A stretch of DNA of 6,878 bases, taken from an uncultured Alphaproteobacteria bacterium. GTDB taxonomy: Bacteria > Pseudomonadota > Alphaproteobacteria > Micropepsales > Micropepsaceae. A program made the position numbers and the translations under genes. The notes beneath the pieces are model-generated. The model did no database searches, was not told the origin of the DNA, and saw only the letters and a list, made by a program, of their open reading frames with translations. Shown here piece after piece: positions 1-5,583 of this stretch (its first letter is position 1; each line of letters starts with the position of its first letter). The stretch spans positions 1 through 6,878 of the forward strand of contig CALDFO010000531.1 of the NCBI GenBank assembly GCA_937942205.1, written 5' to 3'.

Positions 1-1
1 C

Positions 2-1336
2 GTCGCCTTCTATACCCGCCAGTTCGCCGACGCGATGGCGCCCACCAACTTCCCCCTCACCAATCCCGAGGTGCTGAACGCCACCATCGCCTCCAATGGC
101 GAGAATCTGGTCAAGGGCCTGGACAACCTCCTGGCCGATATCGAGCGCGGCCAGGGCGAGCTGGCCATCCGCCAGTCGGCCGACGGATTTGTGATCGGCG
201 AGAATATCGCCACCGCCCCCGGCAAGGTGGTGTTCCGCAACGCTGTCATGGAGTTGTTGCAGTTTTCTCCGTCCACGGATGAAGTCCATGAACGGCCGCT
301 GCTGATCTTTCCGCCCTGGATCAACAAGTACTACATCCTGGACCTGCGGCCCGAAAACTCCTTCGTCCGCTGGCTGGTGGCGCAAGGCTATACCGTCTTC
401 CTGGTCAGCTGGGTCAATCCCGGCCCGGAGATGGCCGAGGCCGGGTTCGAGGAATACATGAAGGGCGGCATCTTCGCGGCGCTGGAGGCGGTGGAGCAGG
501 CCACCGGGGTGCGCGATCCCAACTGTGTCGGCTATTGCATCGGCGGCACGCTGCTGGCCGCCACCCTCGCCTATATGGCCGCCACCGGCGACGACCGCAT
601 CCATTCGGCCACCTTCTGGGCGGCGCAGACCGATTTCAGCGAGGCGGGCGAGTTGTCGGTCTTTGTCGACGAGGCCCAGCTCGACGCCCTGAAAGCGCGC
701 ATGGACAGCCAGGGCGGCGTGCTGCCCGGCTCCAAGATGGCGGGGGCCTTCAACATGCTGCGGGCCAACGACCTGATCTGGTCCTTTGTCATCAACAATT
801 ACATGCTGGGCAAGCAGCCCATGCCCTTCGACCTGCTCTATTGGAATTCCGACACCACCCGGATGCCGGAAAAGCTGCATCTGTCTTACTTGCGCAACTG
901 CTACCGCGACAATGCGCTGGCGCTGGGCAAGATGACCCAGGATGGGGTCAAGCTGGATTTGTCCAAGGTGAAAATCCCCGCCTATTTCCAGTCGGCGCGC
1001 GAGGACCACATCGCCCCCGCCGTCTCGGTATTCAAGGGATCGCGGCTGTTCGGCGGCCCGGTGCGCTTCATCATCGCCGGGTCGGGCCATATCGCGGGCG
1101 TCATCAATCCGCCCGCCGCCAAGAAATACCAGTACTGGACCAACGACAAAAAGGCCGCCGATATCGACACCTGGCGCGCGGGCGCCAAGGAACAGCCCGG
1201 CTCCTGGTGGCCGGACTGGGATGCCTGGCTGGCGAAACTGTCCGGCGGCAAGGTGGCGGCGCGCGTGCCGGGCGACGGCAAGCTCAAAGTGCTGGGCGAC
1301 GCGCCGGGCAGTTATGTGAAGGTCAAGGCGCAGTAG
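2..1336 (+). CDS. phaC: Class I poly(3-hydroxyalkanoate) synthase PhaC, 5' end outside the window
   Basis: PhaC polymerises (R)-3-hydroxyacyl-CoA into polyhydroxyalkanoate at the surface of storage granules, releasing CoA. The frame is open from base 2, so the gene enters from the left. The ATG at 35 is internal because family-like sequence (FYTRQFADA) precedes it. The 444 visible residues carry the lipase-like box GYCIGGT with the nucleophile Cys179 (visible numbering), the catalytic Asp335 in SAREDHIAP and the general-base His363 in SGHIAGVINPP. The Asp-to-His spacing of 28 matches the Cupriavidus enzyme (Asp480, His508). Conserved PHA synthase stretches such as FPPWINKYYILDL and the C-terminal WWPDWDAWL are also present. 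Class I enzymes are usually near 590 residues, so roughly 140 N-terminal residues are missing. It converges on the PDZ gene with a 6-nt gap, leaving no room for a dedicated terminator. No frameshift is visible. Confidence 0.96.
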   Translation, partial: VAFYTRQFADAMAPTNFPLTNPEVLNATIASNGENLVKGLDNLLADIERGQGELAIRQSADGFVIGENIATAPGKVVFRNAVMELLQFSPSTDEVHERPLLIFPPWINKYYILDLRPENSFVRWLVAQGYTVFLVSWVNPGPEMAEAGFEEYMKGGIFAALEAVEQATGVRDPNCVGYCIGGTLLAATLAYMAATGDDRIHSATFWAAQTDFSEAGELSVFVDEAQLDALKARMDSQGGVLPGSKMAGAFNMLRANDLIWSFVINNYMLGKQPMPFDLLYWNSDTTRMPEKLHLSYLRNCYRDNALALGKMTQDGVKLDLSKVKIPAYFQSAREDHIAPAVSVFKGSRLFGGPVRFIIAGSGHIAGVINPPAAKKYQYWTNDKKAADIDTWRAGAKEQPGSWWPDWDAWLAKLSGGKVAARVPGDGKLKVLGDAPGSYVKVKAQ

Positions 1337-1342
1337 CCGTGT

Positions 1343-2554
1343 TCAGTTGGTGCGCCCCGGCTCCAGCTTTTCGTTGTCGCCCTTGACCTGGTGATAATAG
1401 CCCGGCCCCTTGGCGCCGTTCTGCCACAGGTCGCGGCGGGGATTGACCAGATAGACGCTGTCCTTTCCGTCATGGACATAGCCCTTGCGCAGCACGGCGA
1501 GATAATTGCCCGCGAAATCGCCTTCCTCACAGTCTCCTGCGATGCAGCGCGCCGAAATCGACGTGGCGGGCATCCCGCGCCGGCGCGGCACGGCCCGGGG
1601 CGCGCCGGGCGCGGCGCAGCGCAGCGACAGCGCCACCGCGCCGGTGATGGGCCGCGTGGTGGCCGCCTCGCCCGCCGCCACCGCCGCCGCCCATAGCACG
1701 ATGCGGTCCCCCGTCACGCGATATTGCACAAAGCCCGCGCCGCCCTTGCGGTTGCCGAAATTCACCACCCGGAATCCAAAAGGCCGGTCCTGCGCCGGCG
1801 TCAGCACGGCAGGCGTGCGGAACACCTCTTCCAGCCAGGCGGCGATGAAATCCTCGGGCTTGCGCCCATCCAGCGCGCCGACCTTGAAAAGGGCGTGCTG
1901 GAATCCCTCCTCCGCCGCGACATGCAGCATGGAATTGTCCGCATCATGCCCGCGCACGCGCCATTCCTCCGGCGCGAAGCCGTTGCAGCGGCCCGCGCCG
2001 ATGCCCTTGAGCGGCAGCGGCTTGATGAAAGCGCCCAGCGCGATGCGGCGCGACCAGGCCGCGCCCGCCGCCATCTTGGGCAGCTCCGGCTCGCGCTTGG
2101 CCAGGGTGCGGGGCGGACGGACCGAGAGCTTTTTCGGCGTCACCGGCATCTCGGTGAACAGCAGCGATACCGTGCGCGGCCTGATATCGCCGCTGGCGGC
2201 ATCGAACAGGGTCAGCGCCATGCTGCTGCCCGCCTTGGTGGCCTTGATGCGGTCGGCGGCCTGACGCGCCGTCAGCACCGGATCGCCGTCCAGCGCGCTG
2301 ATCACCTCGCCGGGCTTGATCCCGGCCCGGGCGGCGGGACTGTCCGCCGCCACCGCATTCACCAGCACCCCGCCCCGCGCCAGCATGGGGGTGCGGGCCC
2401 AGGCCGCCGCCGTCATGGGCGCCAGTTCCAGGCCGGAATAGCCTTCAGGCCGCGCCGCCTGATGCACCGCATAGAACACCACGCCCGCGAACAGCGCGAG
2501 CGCCACCGCGACCGTCAGCGCGATGACCTTCCATTCCTTGAAGCGCCGGACCAT
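1343..2554 (-). CDS. Membrane-anchored PDZ-domain protein of unknown function
   Basis: The 403-residue product starts with a basic N-terminus and one hydrophobic segment (about residues 9-30), read as an uncleaved signal anchor or signal peptide. The rest should therefore lie outside the cytoplasm. A PDZ-like domain follows at about 36-120, with the typical core DSPAARAGIKPGEVISALDG at 71-90. The remaining 280 residues match no family I recognise. There is no serine-protease domain of the DegP kind and no HExxH motif. Four cysteines (190, 313, 337, 342), two of them in CIAGDC, could form disulfides in the periplasm. The ATG at 2554 is preceded by AGAGGA about five bases upstream, supporting this start. 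It lies 61 nt downstream of argC on the same strand and may be cotranscribed with it. The PDZ domain suggests peptide or C-terminus binding; the actual role is unknown. Confidence 0.8.
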   Translation of the reverse strand: MVRRFKEWKVIALTVAVALALFAGVVFYAVHQAARPEGYSGLELAPMTAAAWARTPMLARGGVLVNAVAADSPAARAGIKPGEVISALDGDPVLTARQAADRIKATKAGSSMALTLFDAASGDIRPRTVSLLFTEMPVTPKKLSVRPPRTLAKREPELPKMAAGAAWSRRIALGAFIKPLPLKGIGAGRCNGFAPEEWRVRGHDADNSMLHVAAEEGFQHALFKVGALDGRKPEDFIAAWLEEVFRTPAVLTPAQDRPFGFRVVNFGNRKGGAGFVQYRVTGDRIVLWAAAVAAGEAATTRPITGAVALSLRCAAPGAPRAVPRRRGMPATSISARCIAGDCEEGDFAGNYLAVLRKGYVHDGKDSVYLVNPRRDLWQNGAKGPGYYHQVKGDNEKLEPGRTN

Positions 2555-2615
2555 CGAATCCTCTTAGCATAGGCGCGAGGAATTTTGGCATCTGGCCAGG
2601 CGGAAGGCGCCGCGC

Positions 2616-3578
2616 CTAAAGGCCGGTGGTTTCAGGCAGCCCCAGCATGATGTTGAGATTCTGGACCGCCGCGCCGCTGGCGCCCTTGCCCAGATTGTCC
2701 AGCGCCGCCACGACACGCGCCTGCCCGGCCTTTTCATTGCCGAACACATACAGGGTCAGGCCGTTGCTGCCCGCCAGGATTTCGGCGTCCAGGGTCTTCA
2801 CCGCCCCCGCATCCTCCATCGAGGCCACCGTCACCAGCGGACGCTCCGGATAAGACTTGGCCAGGGCCGCATGAATGTCGCGCGGCGCGGGCGCGCCCGG
2901 CAGCGCCCACAATTGCAGCGGCACTTCCACCAGCATGCCGCGATAGAAGCGGCCCACGCCCGGCTCGAACAGCGGCGGATGCGTGAGCCCCGCATGACGG
3001 GTCATCTCGGGCAGATGCTTGTGGGTGAGGTTCAGGCCATAGATGCGCGACACCGTCTCGGTGTAATCGGCGGCGGCGGTGTCCTGGAACTCGGCGATCA
3101 TGCTCTTGCCGCCGCCGGAATAGCCCGAGACACCGTTGGCGGTGACGGGGAAACCGGGCGGCACCAGCCCGGCCCGCACCAGCGGCCGCAGGATGGCCAG
3201 GAAGCCGGTGGCCCAGCAGCCGGGATTGCTGACGCGGTTCGCCGCCGCGATCCGCGCATAGCCGTCCGGCTCCAGTTCGGGAAAGCCATAGGTCCAGCCT
3301 TCGGCGACACGATGGGCGCTGGAGGCGTCGATCACCCGCACGGCGGGATTGTCGATCAGGGCGACGGCCTCCTTTGCCGCCTCGTCCGGCAGGCAGAGGA
3401 TCACGATATCGGCGGCGTTCAGCGCCGCCTTGCGCGCCGCAGCGTCCTTGCGCGCGGCTTCTGGCAGGACGACCAGCGAAAGTTCGCCGCGGTCCGCCAG
3501 GCGCTCGCGGATTTCGAGCCCCGTGGTGCCCGCCGCCCCGTCGATGAATATCCGTGCCTGACCCATGCCCGAACCCAT
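2616..3578 (-). CDS. argC: N-acetyl-gamma-glutamyl-phosphate reductase (short form)
   Basis: ArgC reduces N-acetyl-glutamyl-5-phosphate to the semialdehyde with NADPH, the third step of arginine biosynthesis, in the cytoplasm. The product has about 320 residues, the length of the short ArgC type. It shows the Rossmann glycine motif GAAGTTG at 14-20, the catalytic cysteine in RVSNPGCWATGF (Cys121), the substrate-binding SGYSGGGK at 151-158 and the histidine motif LTHKHLPEM near 184-192. The ATG at 3578 is chosen because AAGGA lies about seven bases upstream. A TTG at 3584 and an ATG at 3566 in the same frame are the alternatives. In many alphaproteobacteria argC lies close to rplM-rpsI; here the DUF805 gene and the formyltransferase insert sit between them. 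It is divergent from the DUF805 gene with about 140 nt between starts. Confidence 0.95.
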   Translation of the reverse strand: MGSGMGQARIFIDGAAGTTGLEIRERLADRGELSLVVLPEAARKDAAARKAALNAADIVILCLPDEAAKEAVALIDNPAVRVIDASSAHRVAEGWTYGFPELEPDGYARIAAANRVSNPGCWATGFLAILRPLVRAGLVPPGFPVTANGVSGYSGGGKSMIAEFQDTAAADYTETVSRIYGLNLTHKHLPEMTRHAGLTHPPLFEPGVGRFYRGMLVEVPLQLWALPGAPAPRDIHAALAKSYPERPLVTVASMEDAGAVKTLDAEILAGSNGLTLYVFGNEKAGQARVVAALDNLGKGASGAAVQNLNIMLGLPETTGL

Positions 3579-3612
3579 GTCCAAATCCTTGCCGGTCGCC
3601 CGCCGGTCGCGA

Positions 3613-3641
3613 TTGACACCGGCGACAGGTGCCTTTTAGCT
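3613..3641 (+). promoter_or_regulatory. Candidate sigma-70-type promoter for the DUF805 gene
   Basis: A perfect TTGACA box at 3613-3618 is followed after 17 bases by TTAGCT at 3636-3641, a weak -10 match. It points toward the DUF805 gene, about 75 nt before its start. A GGCCCC/GGGGCC hairpin with a GTTT loop (3647-3662) lies just downstream, in what would be the 5' leader. The call rests on the -35 box and the spacing only. Confidence 0.4.
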
Positions 3642-3718
3642 GAACCGGCCCCGTTTGGGGCCTGCGTGTTCAGGGGAATGGCCTTGCGCCGGACGCGGGC
3701 CGATATGGGGGCTACGCC

Positions 3719-4225
3719 ATGGATCTGCAAGCGATTTTCGACAATTACCGCCGCACCCTGGCGGAGCATTACTTCGACATGAACGGCCGGGTGGGCCGGG
3801 CCCAGTTCTGGTATTTCATCCTGGCCAGCGCCGTGGTCGGCCTGGGCGTGGTGATCCTGCAAAGCATCACCATCCTGCCGCTGGTGGCGATCTACAACCT
3901 GGCGCTGCTGCTGCCCACCGCCGCGCTGGGCGCCCGCCGCCTGCAGGACACCGGCCGAGACGGCAAGCTGGTCTGGATATTCATCTTCGTGGGCGTGGTG
4001 TCCCAGCTCATCAGCATCCTGGCGCTGATGAATGTGATGATGATGGGCTTCGGCATCTTCCTGTTCCTGTTCGGCACCGCCGCCTTCCTGGTCAATCTGG
4101 CGCTGCTGGTGGTCGCCATTGGTCTGATCTGGTTCTGGTGCCAGCCCGGCGATCCCGGCCCCAACGCCTATGGCCCGGTGCCGCCGGTGTTCGATCCGTC
4201 ACGGCCTGTTTCGCCGGCGCCGTAG
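3719..4225 (+). CDS. DUF805 family inner-membrane protein
   Basis: The 168-residue product shows the DUF805 hallmarks in order: GRVGRAQFWYF at about 23-33, the RRLQDTGRDGK motif at 73-83 and the C-terminal GPNAYGPVPP at 147-156. Between them are hydrophobic stretches (about 31-52, 54-70, 84-105 and 108-140) fitting four or so membrane segments, and the tail is proline-rich. Members of this family (compare YhaH/YhaI of E. coli) are small inner-membrane proteins without an agreed biochemical role, so no function is assigned. The ATG at 3719 has a GGGGG run about eight bases upstream as a possible ribosome binding site. The gene is divergent from argC and convergent with the formyltransferase/rpsI transcripts, and appears to be a single-gene unit. 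Confidence 0.88.
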   Translation: MDLQAIFDNYRRTLAEHYFDMNGRVGRAQFWYFILASAVVGLGVVILQSITILPLVAIYNLALLLPTAALGARRLQDTGRDGKLVWIFIFVGVVSQLISILALMNVMMMGFGIFLFLFGTAAFLVNLALLVVAIGLIWFWCQPGDPGPNAYGPVPPVFDPSRPVSPAP

Positions 4226-4236
4226 GCGATGGCGAA

Positions 4237-4261
4237 TGAAACGGTCCGGTGGACCGTTTCA
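4237..4261 (+). terminator. Perfect 11-bp inverted repeat, candidate terminator of the DUF805 gene
   Basis: TGAAACGGTCC at 4237-4247 pairs perfectly with GGACCGTTTCA at 4251-4261 around a GGT loop, 12 nt after the DUF805 stop codon. Position and stability fit a transcription end. There is no uridine run after the stem except the UUU inside it, so termination strength is uncertain. It may instead be a dispersed palindromic repeat. Confidence 0.45.
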
Positions 4262-4328
4262 AAGGCCGGGACGTCGCGAGCCAAAGCGAGCGGCCGCGGC
4301 AATCCTGCGCTGTGTTGGTTCGACAACG

Positions 4329-4358
4329 AAAAACGGCGCCGGTTTCCCGGCGCCGTTT
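4329..4358 (-). terminator. Rho-independent terminator, probably the original rpsI terminator (may act in both directions)
   Basis: A 12-bp perfect stem, AAACGGCGCCGG (4331-4342) with CCGGCGCCGTTT (4347-4358), encloses a TTTC loop. On the minus strand the stem is followed by five Ts (4333-4329), the usual intrinsic terminator form. It begins 20 nt beyond the stop codon of the displaced rpsI tail (4379), the same arrangement as the terminator after intact rpsI. I infer it ended the rpsI transcript before the insertion and now ends the formyltransferase transcript. On the plus strand it could back up termination of the DUF805 gene. Confidence 0.8.
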
Positions 4359-4378
4359 CCGTTTGTCTTTGACGCAAC

Positions 4379-4470
4379 TTAACGCTTGCTGAACTGGAAG
4401 CTGCGGCGCGCCTTCGGGCGGCCATACTTCTTGCGTTCCACGGCGCGCGGATCGCGTGTGAGGAAACCGC
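4379..4470 (-). pseudogene. rpsI: Displaced 3' fragment of rpsI (direct repeat copy A)
   Basis: These 92 bases match 5492-5583 at 91 positions. On the minus strand they encode S9 residues 134-162 and the stop codon, with no start of their own. The only difference is T at 4457 against G at 5570, which turns Thr codon ACC into ACA and is silent. The formyltransferase stop codon (4471-4473) abuts the fragment directly. The fragment is followed by what looks like the original rpsI terminator, so this is probably the host's old gene end pushed away by the insertion. Confidence 0.9.
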
Positions 4471-5136
4471 TTACACGGCAGCCTCGCGCTGAAAGACGTT
4501 ACCGTGAATGGTGACCCGCGGTTGCCACTTGCCAAATGCAACTGCCCGGATTCTCCGGGCGATTTCTTCCGCGTCCATTTCCGGCGAAACCTCCAACAGA
4601 GCGTCCAATTCCGCGCGAGATTTCTTATCACCACTCCACAAATGGTCCGATGTTGGCAGCGCGCGCCCAGCCGCTATGCCGCCAATGATGTCCATCGCGA
4701 GGGCGGTCAAATGTGTATGCGTACGATCAAATAAAGATTGAACATTGTCTCCCGGCAAAATATCGAACAGCCGTGCCTCGATAATTTTTCCGGCATCGAC
4801 CCGTGGGGTGATGTGGTGCGCCGTTACGCCAAATGTTTTGGCGTTATCATAGAGCGCCCAATTCAGGCATCCGATACCCGGATATTGAGGCGACCCAGGG
4901 TGAAAGTTGATCGCGGCGATCTTGATTCTACTCAACACGTGCTTGGGCACGATCCATCGGGAACAATAAGAAAACACATAGTCCCAATCTCCAAATGACA
5001 CTTCTGGGAATGGATCTCCCCAATCGCCGTGGAATACTGTGACATCCCCAAAGGCCATAGAGCAGAAACGGGCGATCCGTCTGGCTTCCTCTCCTTTTGA
5101 AGCAAGAAGCAACACGTCCCTTTGCATAATTCCCAT
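4471..5136 (-). CDS. Formyltransferase-family protein, probable sugar N-formyltransferase
   Basis: The 221-residue product belongs to the formyl_trans_N fold shared by methionyl-tRNA formyltransferase, GART and nucleotide-sugar N-formyltransferases, which use N10-formyl-tetrahydrofolate. The catalytic set is present: Asn77 and His79 in [12 protein letters not shown], and Asp114 in RVDAGKII. The His-Asp spacing of 35 is close to that of E. coli Fmt. A short segment at 184-212 ([15 protein letters not shown]) resembles the linker after the catalytic domain. The RNA-binding C-terminal domain of true Fmt (about 310 residues) is absent, so an amino-sugar substrate is more likely than Met-tRNA; this is inference. 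The ATG at 5136 has GGGGAG nine bases upstream; an ATG at 5127 is the alternative. GC content is clearly lower than in the flanking genes, suggesting transfer. It reads in the same direction as rpsI, downstream of it, and ends exactly at the rpsI tail repeat. Confidence 0.85.
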   Translation of the reverse strand: MGIMQRDVLLLASKGEEARRIARFCSMAFGDVTVFHGDWGDPFPEVSFGDWDYVFSYCSRWIVPKHVLSRIKIAAINFHPGSPQYPGIGCLNWALYDNAKTFGVTAHHITPRVDAGKIIEARLFDILPGDNVQSLFDRTHTHLTALAMDIIGGIAAGRALPTSDHLWSGDKKSRAELDALLEVSPEMDAEEIARRIRAVAFGKWQPRVTIHGNVFQREAAV

Positions 5137-5145
5137 ACCTGTCTG

Positions 5146-5170
5146 CTCCCCCGAGCTGGTGATCGGGGAG
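5146..5170 (-). promoter_or_regulatory. Hairpin enclosing the formyltransferase ribosome binding site
   Basis: On the minus strand CTCCCCGA (5170-5163) can pair with TCGGGG plus GAG (5154-5146), with one bulged G and an eight-base loop. The purine run GGGGGAG, the only good Shine-Dalgarno candidate for the ATG at 5136, forms the 3' arm. Folding would hide it from the ribosome. This suggests translational control; the pairing is seen, the regulation is inferred. Confidence 0.5.
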
Positions 5171-5171
5171 T

Positions 5172-5308
5172 TAGAAAACCTCAACTGTGCAAGGTCGCTG
5201 ATGCCTTTAGGCTTTCGCCCTGAACATACGCATCAACCTCCTCGACCATAGCGGTGGAGGAGTGCGAATTGCGGCTCACACAAGGGCCGCACAGTTGAAG
5301 GGTTTCTA
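5172..5308 (-). ncRNA. Candidate structured leader RNA or small inverted-repeat element
   Basis: Imperfect inverted repeats close this segment. TAGAAAACCTCAACTGTGC (5172-5190) pairs with the complement of 5289-5308, with one mismatch and one single-base gap and a 10-bp perfect core. Inside are an imperfect 10-bp stem with one G-G mismatch (5238-5262) and, on the minus strand, GGCGAAAGCC, a short stem with a GAAA loop of the GNRA type (5210-5219). As RNA of the minus strand this would be a long closing stem with internal hairpins, ending about 35 nt before the formyltransferase start. A protein-coding reading is weak. It could be a riboswitch-like leader, a MITE-like repeat or a fragment of a ribozyme-type element; I recognise no named family. 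Confidence 0.4.
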
Positions 5309-5313
5309 CGCCC

Positions 5314-5370
5314 CAGAGCAGCATGAGCGCCGCTCTGTCAGAGACAGTACAGACAGGACTACAGCCTGTC
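5314..5370. repeat. Cluster of three small adjacent inverted repeats
   Basis: Three stems follow one another: CAGAGC/GCTCTG (5314-5319 with 5332-5337, 12-base loop), CTGTC/GACAG (5335-5339 with 5343-5347, three-base loop) and GACAGG/CCTGTC (5352-5357 with 5365-5370, seven-base loop). The first two overlap and would be alternatives. None has a uridine run. With the 5172-5308 structure they make the 355-nt gap between the formyltransferase start and the rpsI stop unusually rich in secondary structure. No convincing gene or clear promoter is seen in this gap; the AT-rich patch at 5386-5420 is the likeliest place for one. Confidence 0.45.
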
Positions 5371-5438
5371 ACTAGGCCCCGTGGCGGCTTAATTGTTTTC
5401 TATGAACAACATTCAATGGCTGTCGCGTTGCATTGACC

Positions 5439-5473
5439 AAAAAAGCCGCCTGAATTTCTCCAGGCGGCTTTTT
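5439..5473 (-). terminator. Rho-independent terminator of rpsI (copy brought with the insert)
   Basis: A 13-bp stem, AAAAAGCCGCCTG (5440-5452) with CAGGCGGCTTTTT (5461-5473), encloses an eight-base loop. On the minus strand it runs into six Ts (5444-5439). It starts 18 nt after the rpsI stop codon. Its sequence is unrelated to the terminator at 4331-4358, although both follow the same rpsI tail. This indicates that everything downstream of the stop codon was replaced when the insert arrived. Confidence 0.9.
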
Positions 5474-5491
5474 GTTCGAGAAGGTCCCGAT

Positions 5492-5583
5492 TTAACGCTT
5501 GCTGAACTGGAAGCTGCGGCGCGCCTTCGGGCGGCCATACTTCTTGCGTTCCACGGCGCGCGGATCGCGGGTGAGGAAACCGC
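5492..5583 (-). repeat. 92-bp direct repeat copy B (3' end of intact rpsI)
   Basis: This segment is identical to 4379-4470 except at 5570 (G, against T at 4457). Identity begins two bases into S9 codon 133 and stops exactly at the rpsI stop codon (5492-5494). Bases beyond either edge differ between the copies. It is interpreted as one att site of the inserted unit. Confidence 0.93.

Larger units (their letters stand above)
4379..5583. mobile_element. Putative element integrated in the 3' end of rpsI, flanked by 92-bp direct repeats, carrying one formyltransferase gene
   Basis: The 3' end of rpsI (last 29 codons plus stop) is directly repeated at 4379-4470 and 5492-5583, giving a repeat unit of 1,113 bp. 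Between the copies lie a formyltransferase gene and a hairpin-rich leader, with base composition unlike the flanks: 26 of 60 bases are G or C in 4921-4980, against 45 of 60 in phaC at 541-600. Each rpsI end has its own terminator: 5440-5473 beside the intact gene and 4331-4358 beside the displaced tail. This is the classic result of integration into a gene 3' end with restoration of the gene by the element's own att segment. No integrase or other recombinase gene is present. The unit could be a deletion remnant, a cis-mobilisable cassette bounded by attL and attR, or the product of recombination at rpsI without a specialised enzyme. Confidence 0.7.

Noticed and set aside
1724..2572. Long plus-strand frames (1506-2264, 1724-2572) opposite the PDZ gene
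   Set aside because: They are Arg/Ala/Pro/His-rich shadows with no domain. The minus-strand frame has a signal anchor, a PDZ motif and a ribosome binding site.
2871..3782. A 303-codon plus-strand frame opposite argC
   Set aside because: It is antisense to a clear ArgC with catalytic motifs, and its composition is typical of a shadow frame.
4471..5184. Longer formyltransferase start at 5184
   Set aside because: The 16 extra residues are unlike the family N-terminus and cover the hairpin with the ribosome binding site. The ATG at 5136 has a well-placed purine run.
5201..5220. Integron attC-like core (TTTAGGC / GCCTAAA) near the single-gene cassette
   Set aside because: The motifs do not fit GTTRRRY and RYYYAAC core sites, and the cassette borders are rpsI tails, not attC.
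5181..5372. A 63-codon minus-strand frame (GTG start) in the leader of the formyltransferase
   Set aside because: There is no convincing ribosome binding site for the GTG and no family resemblance. The region is better explained by paired inverted repeats, although a broken gene remnant cannot be excluded.
4379..5583. CRISPR array or composite transposon
   Set aside because: There are only two repeat copies, both coding parts of rpsI, with a gene between them. There are no spacers, transposase or insertion-sequence ends.
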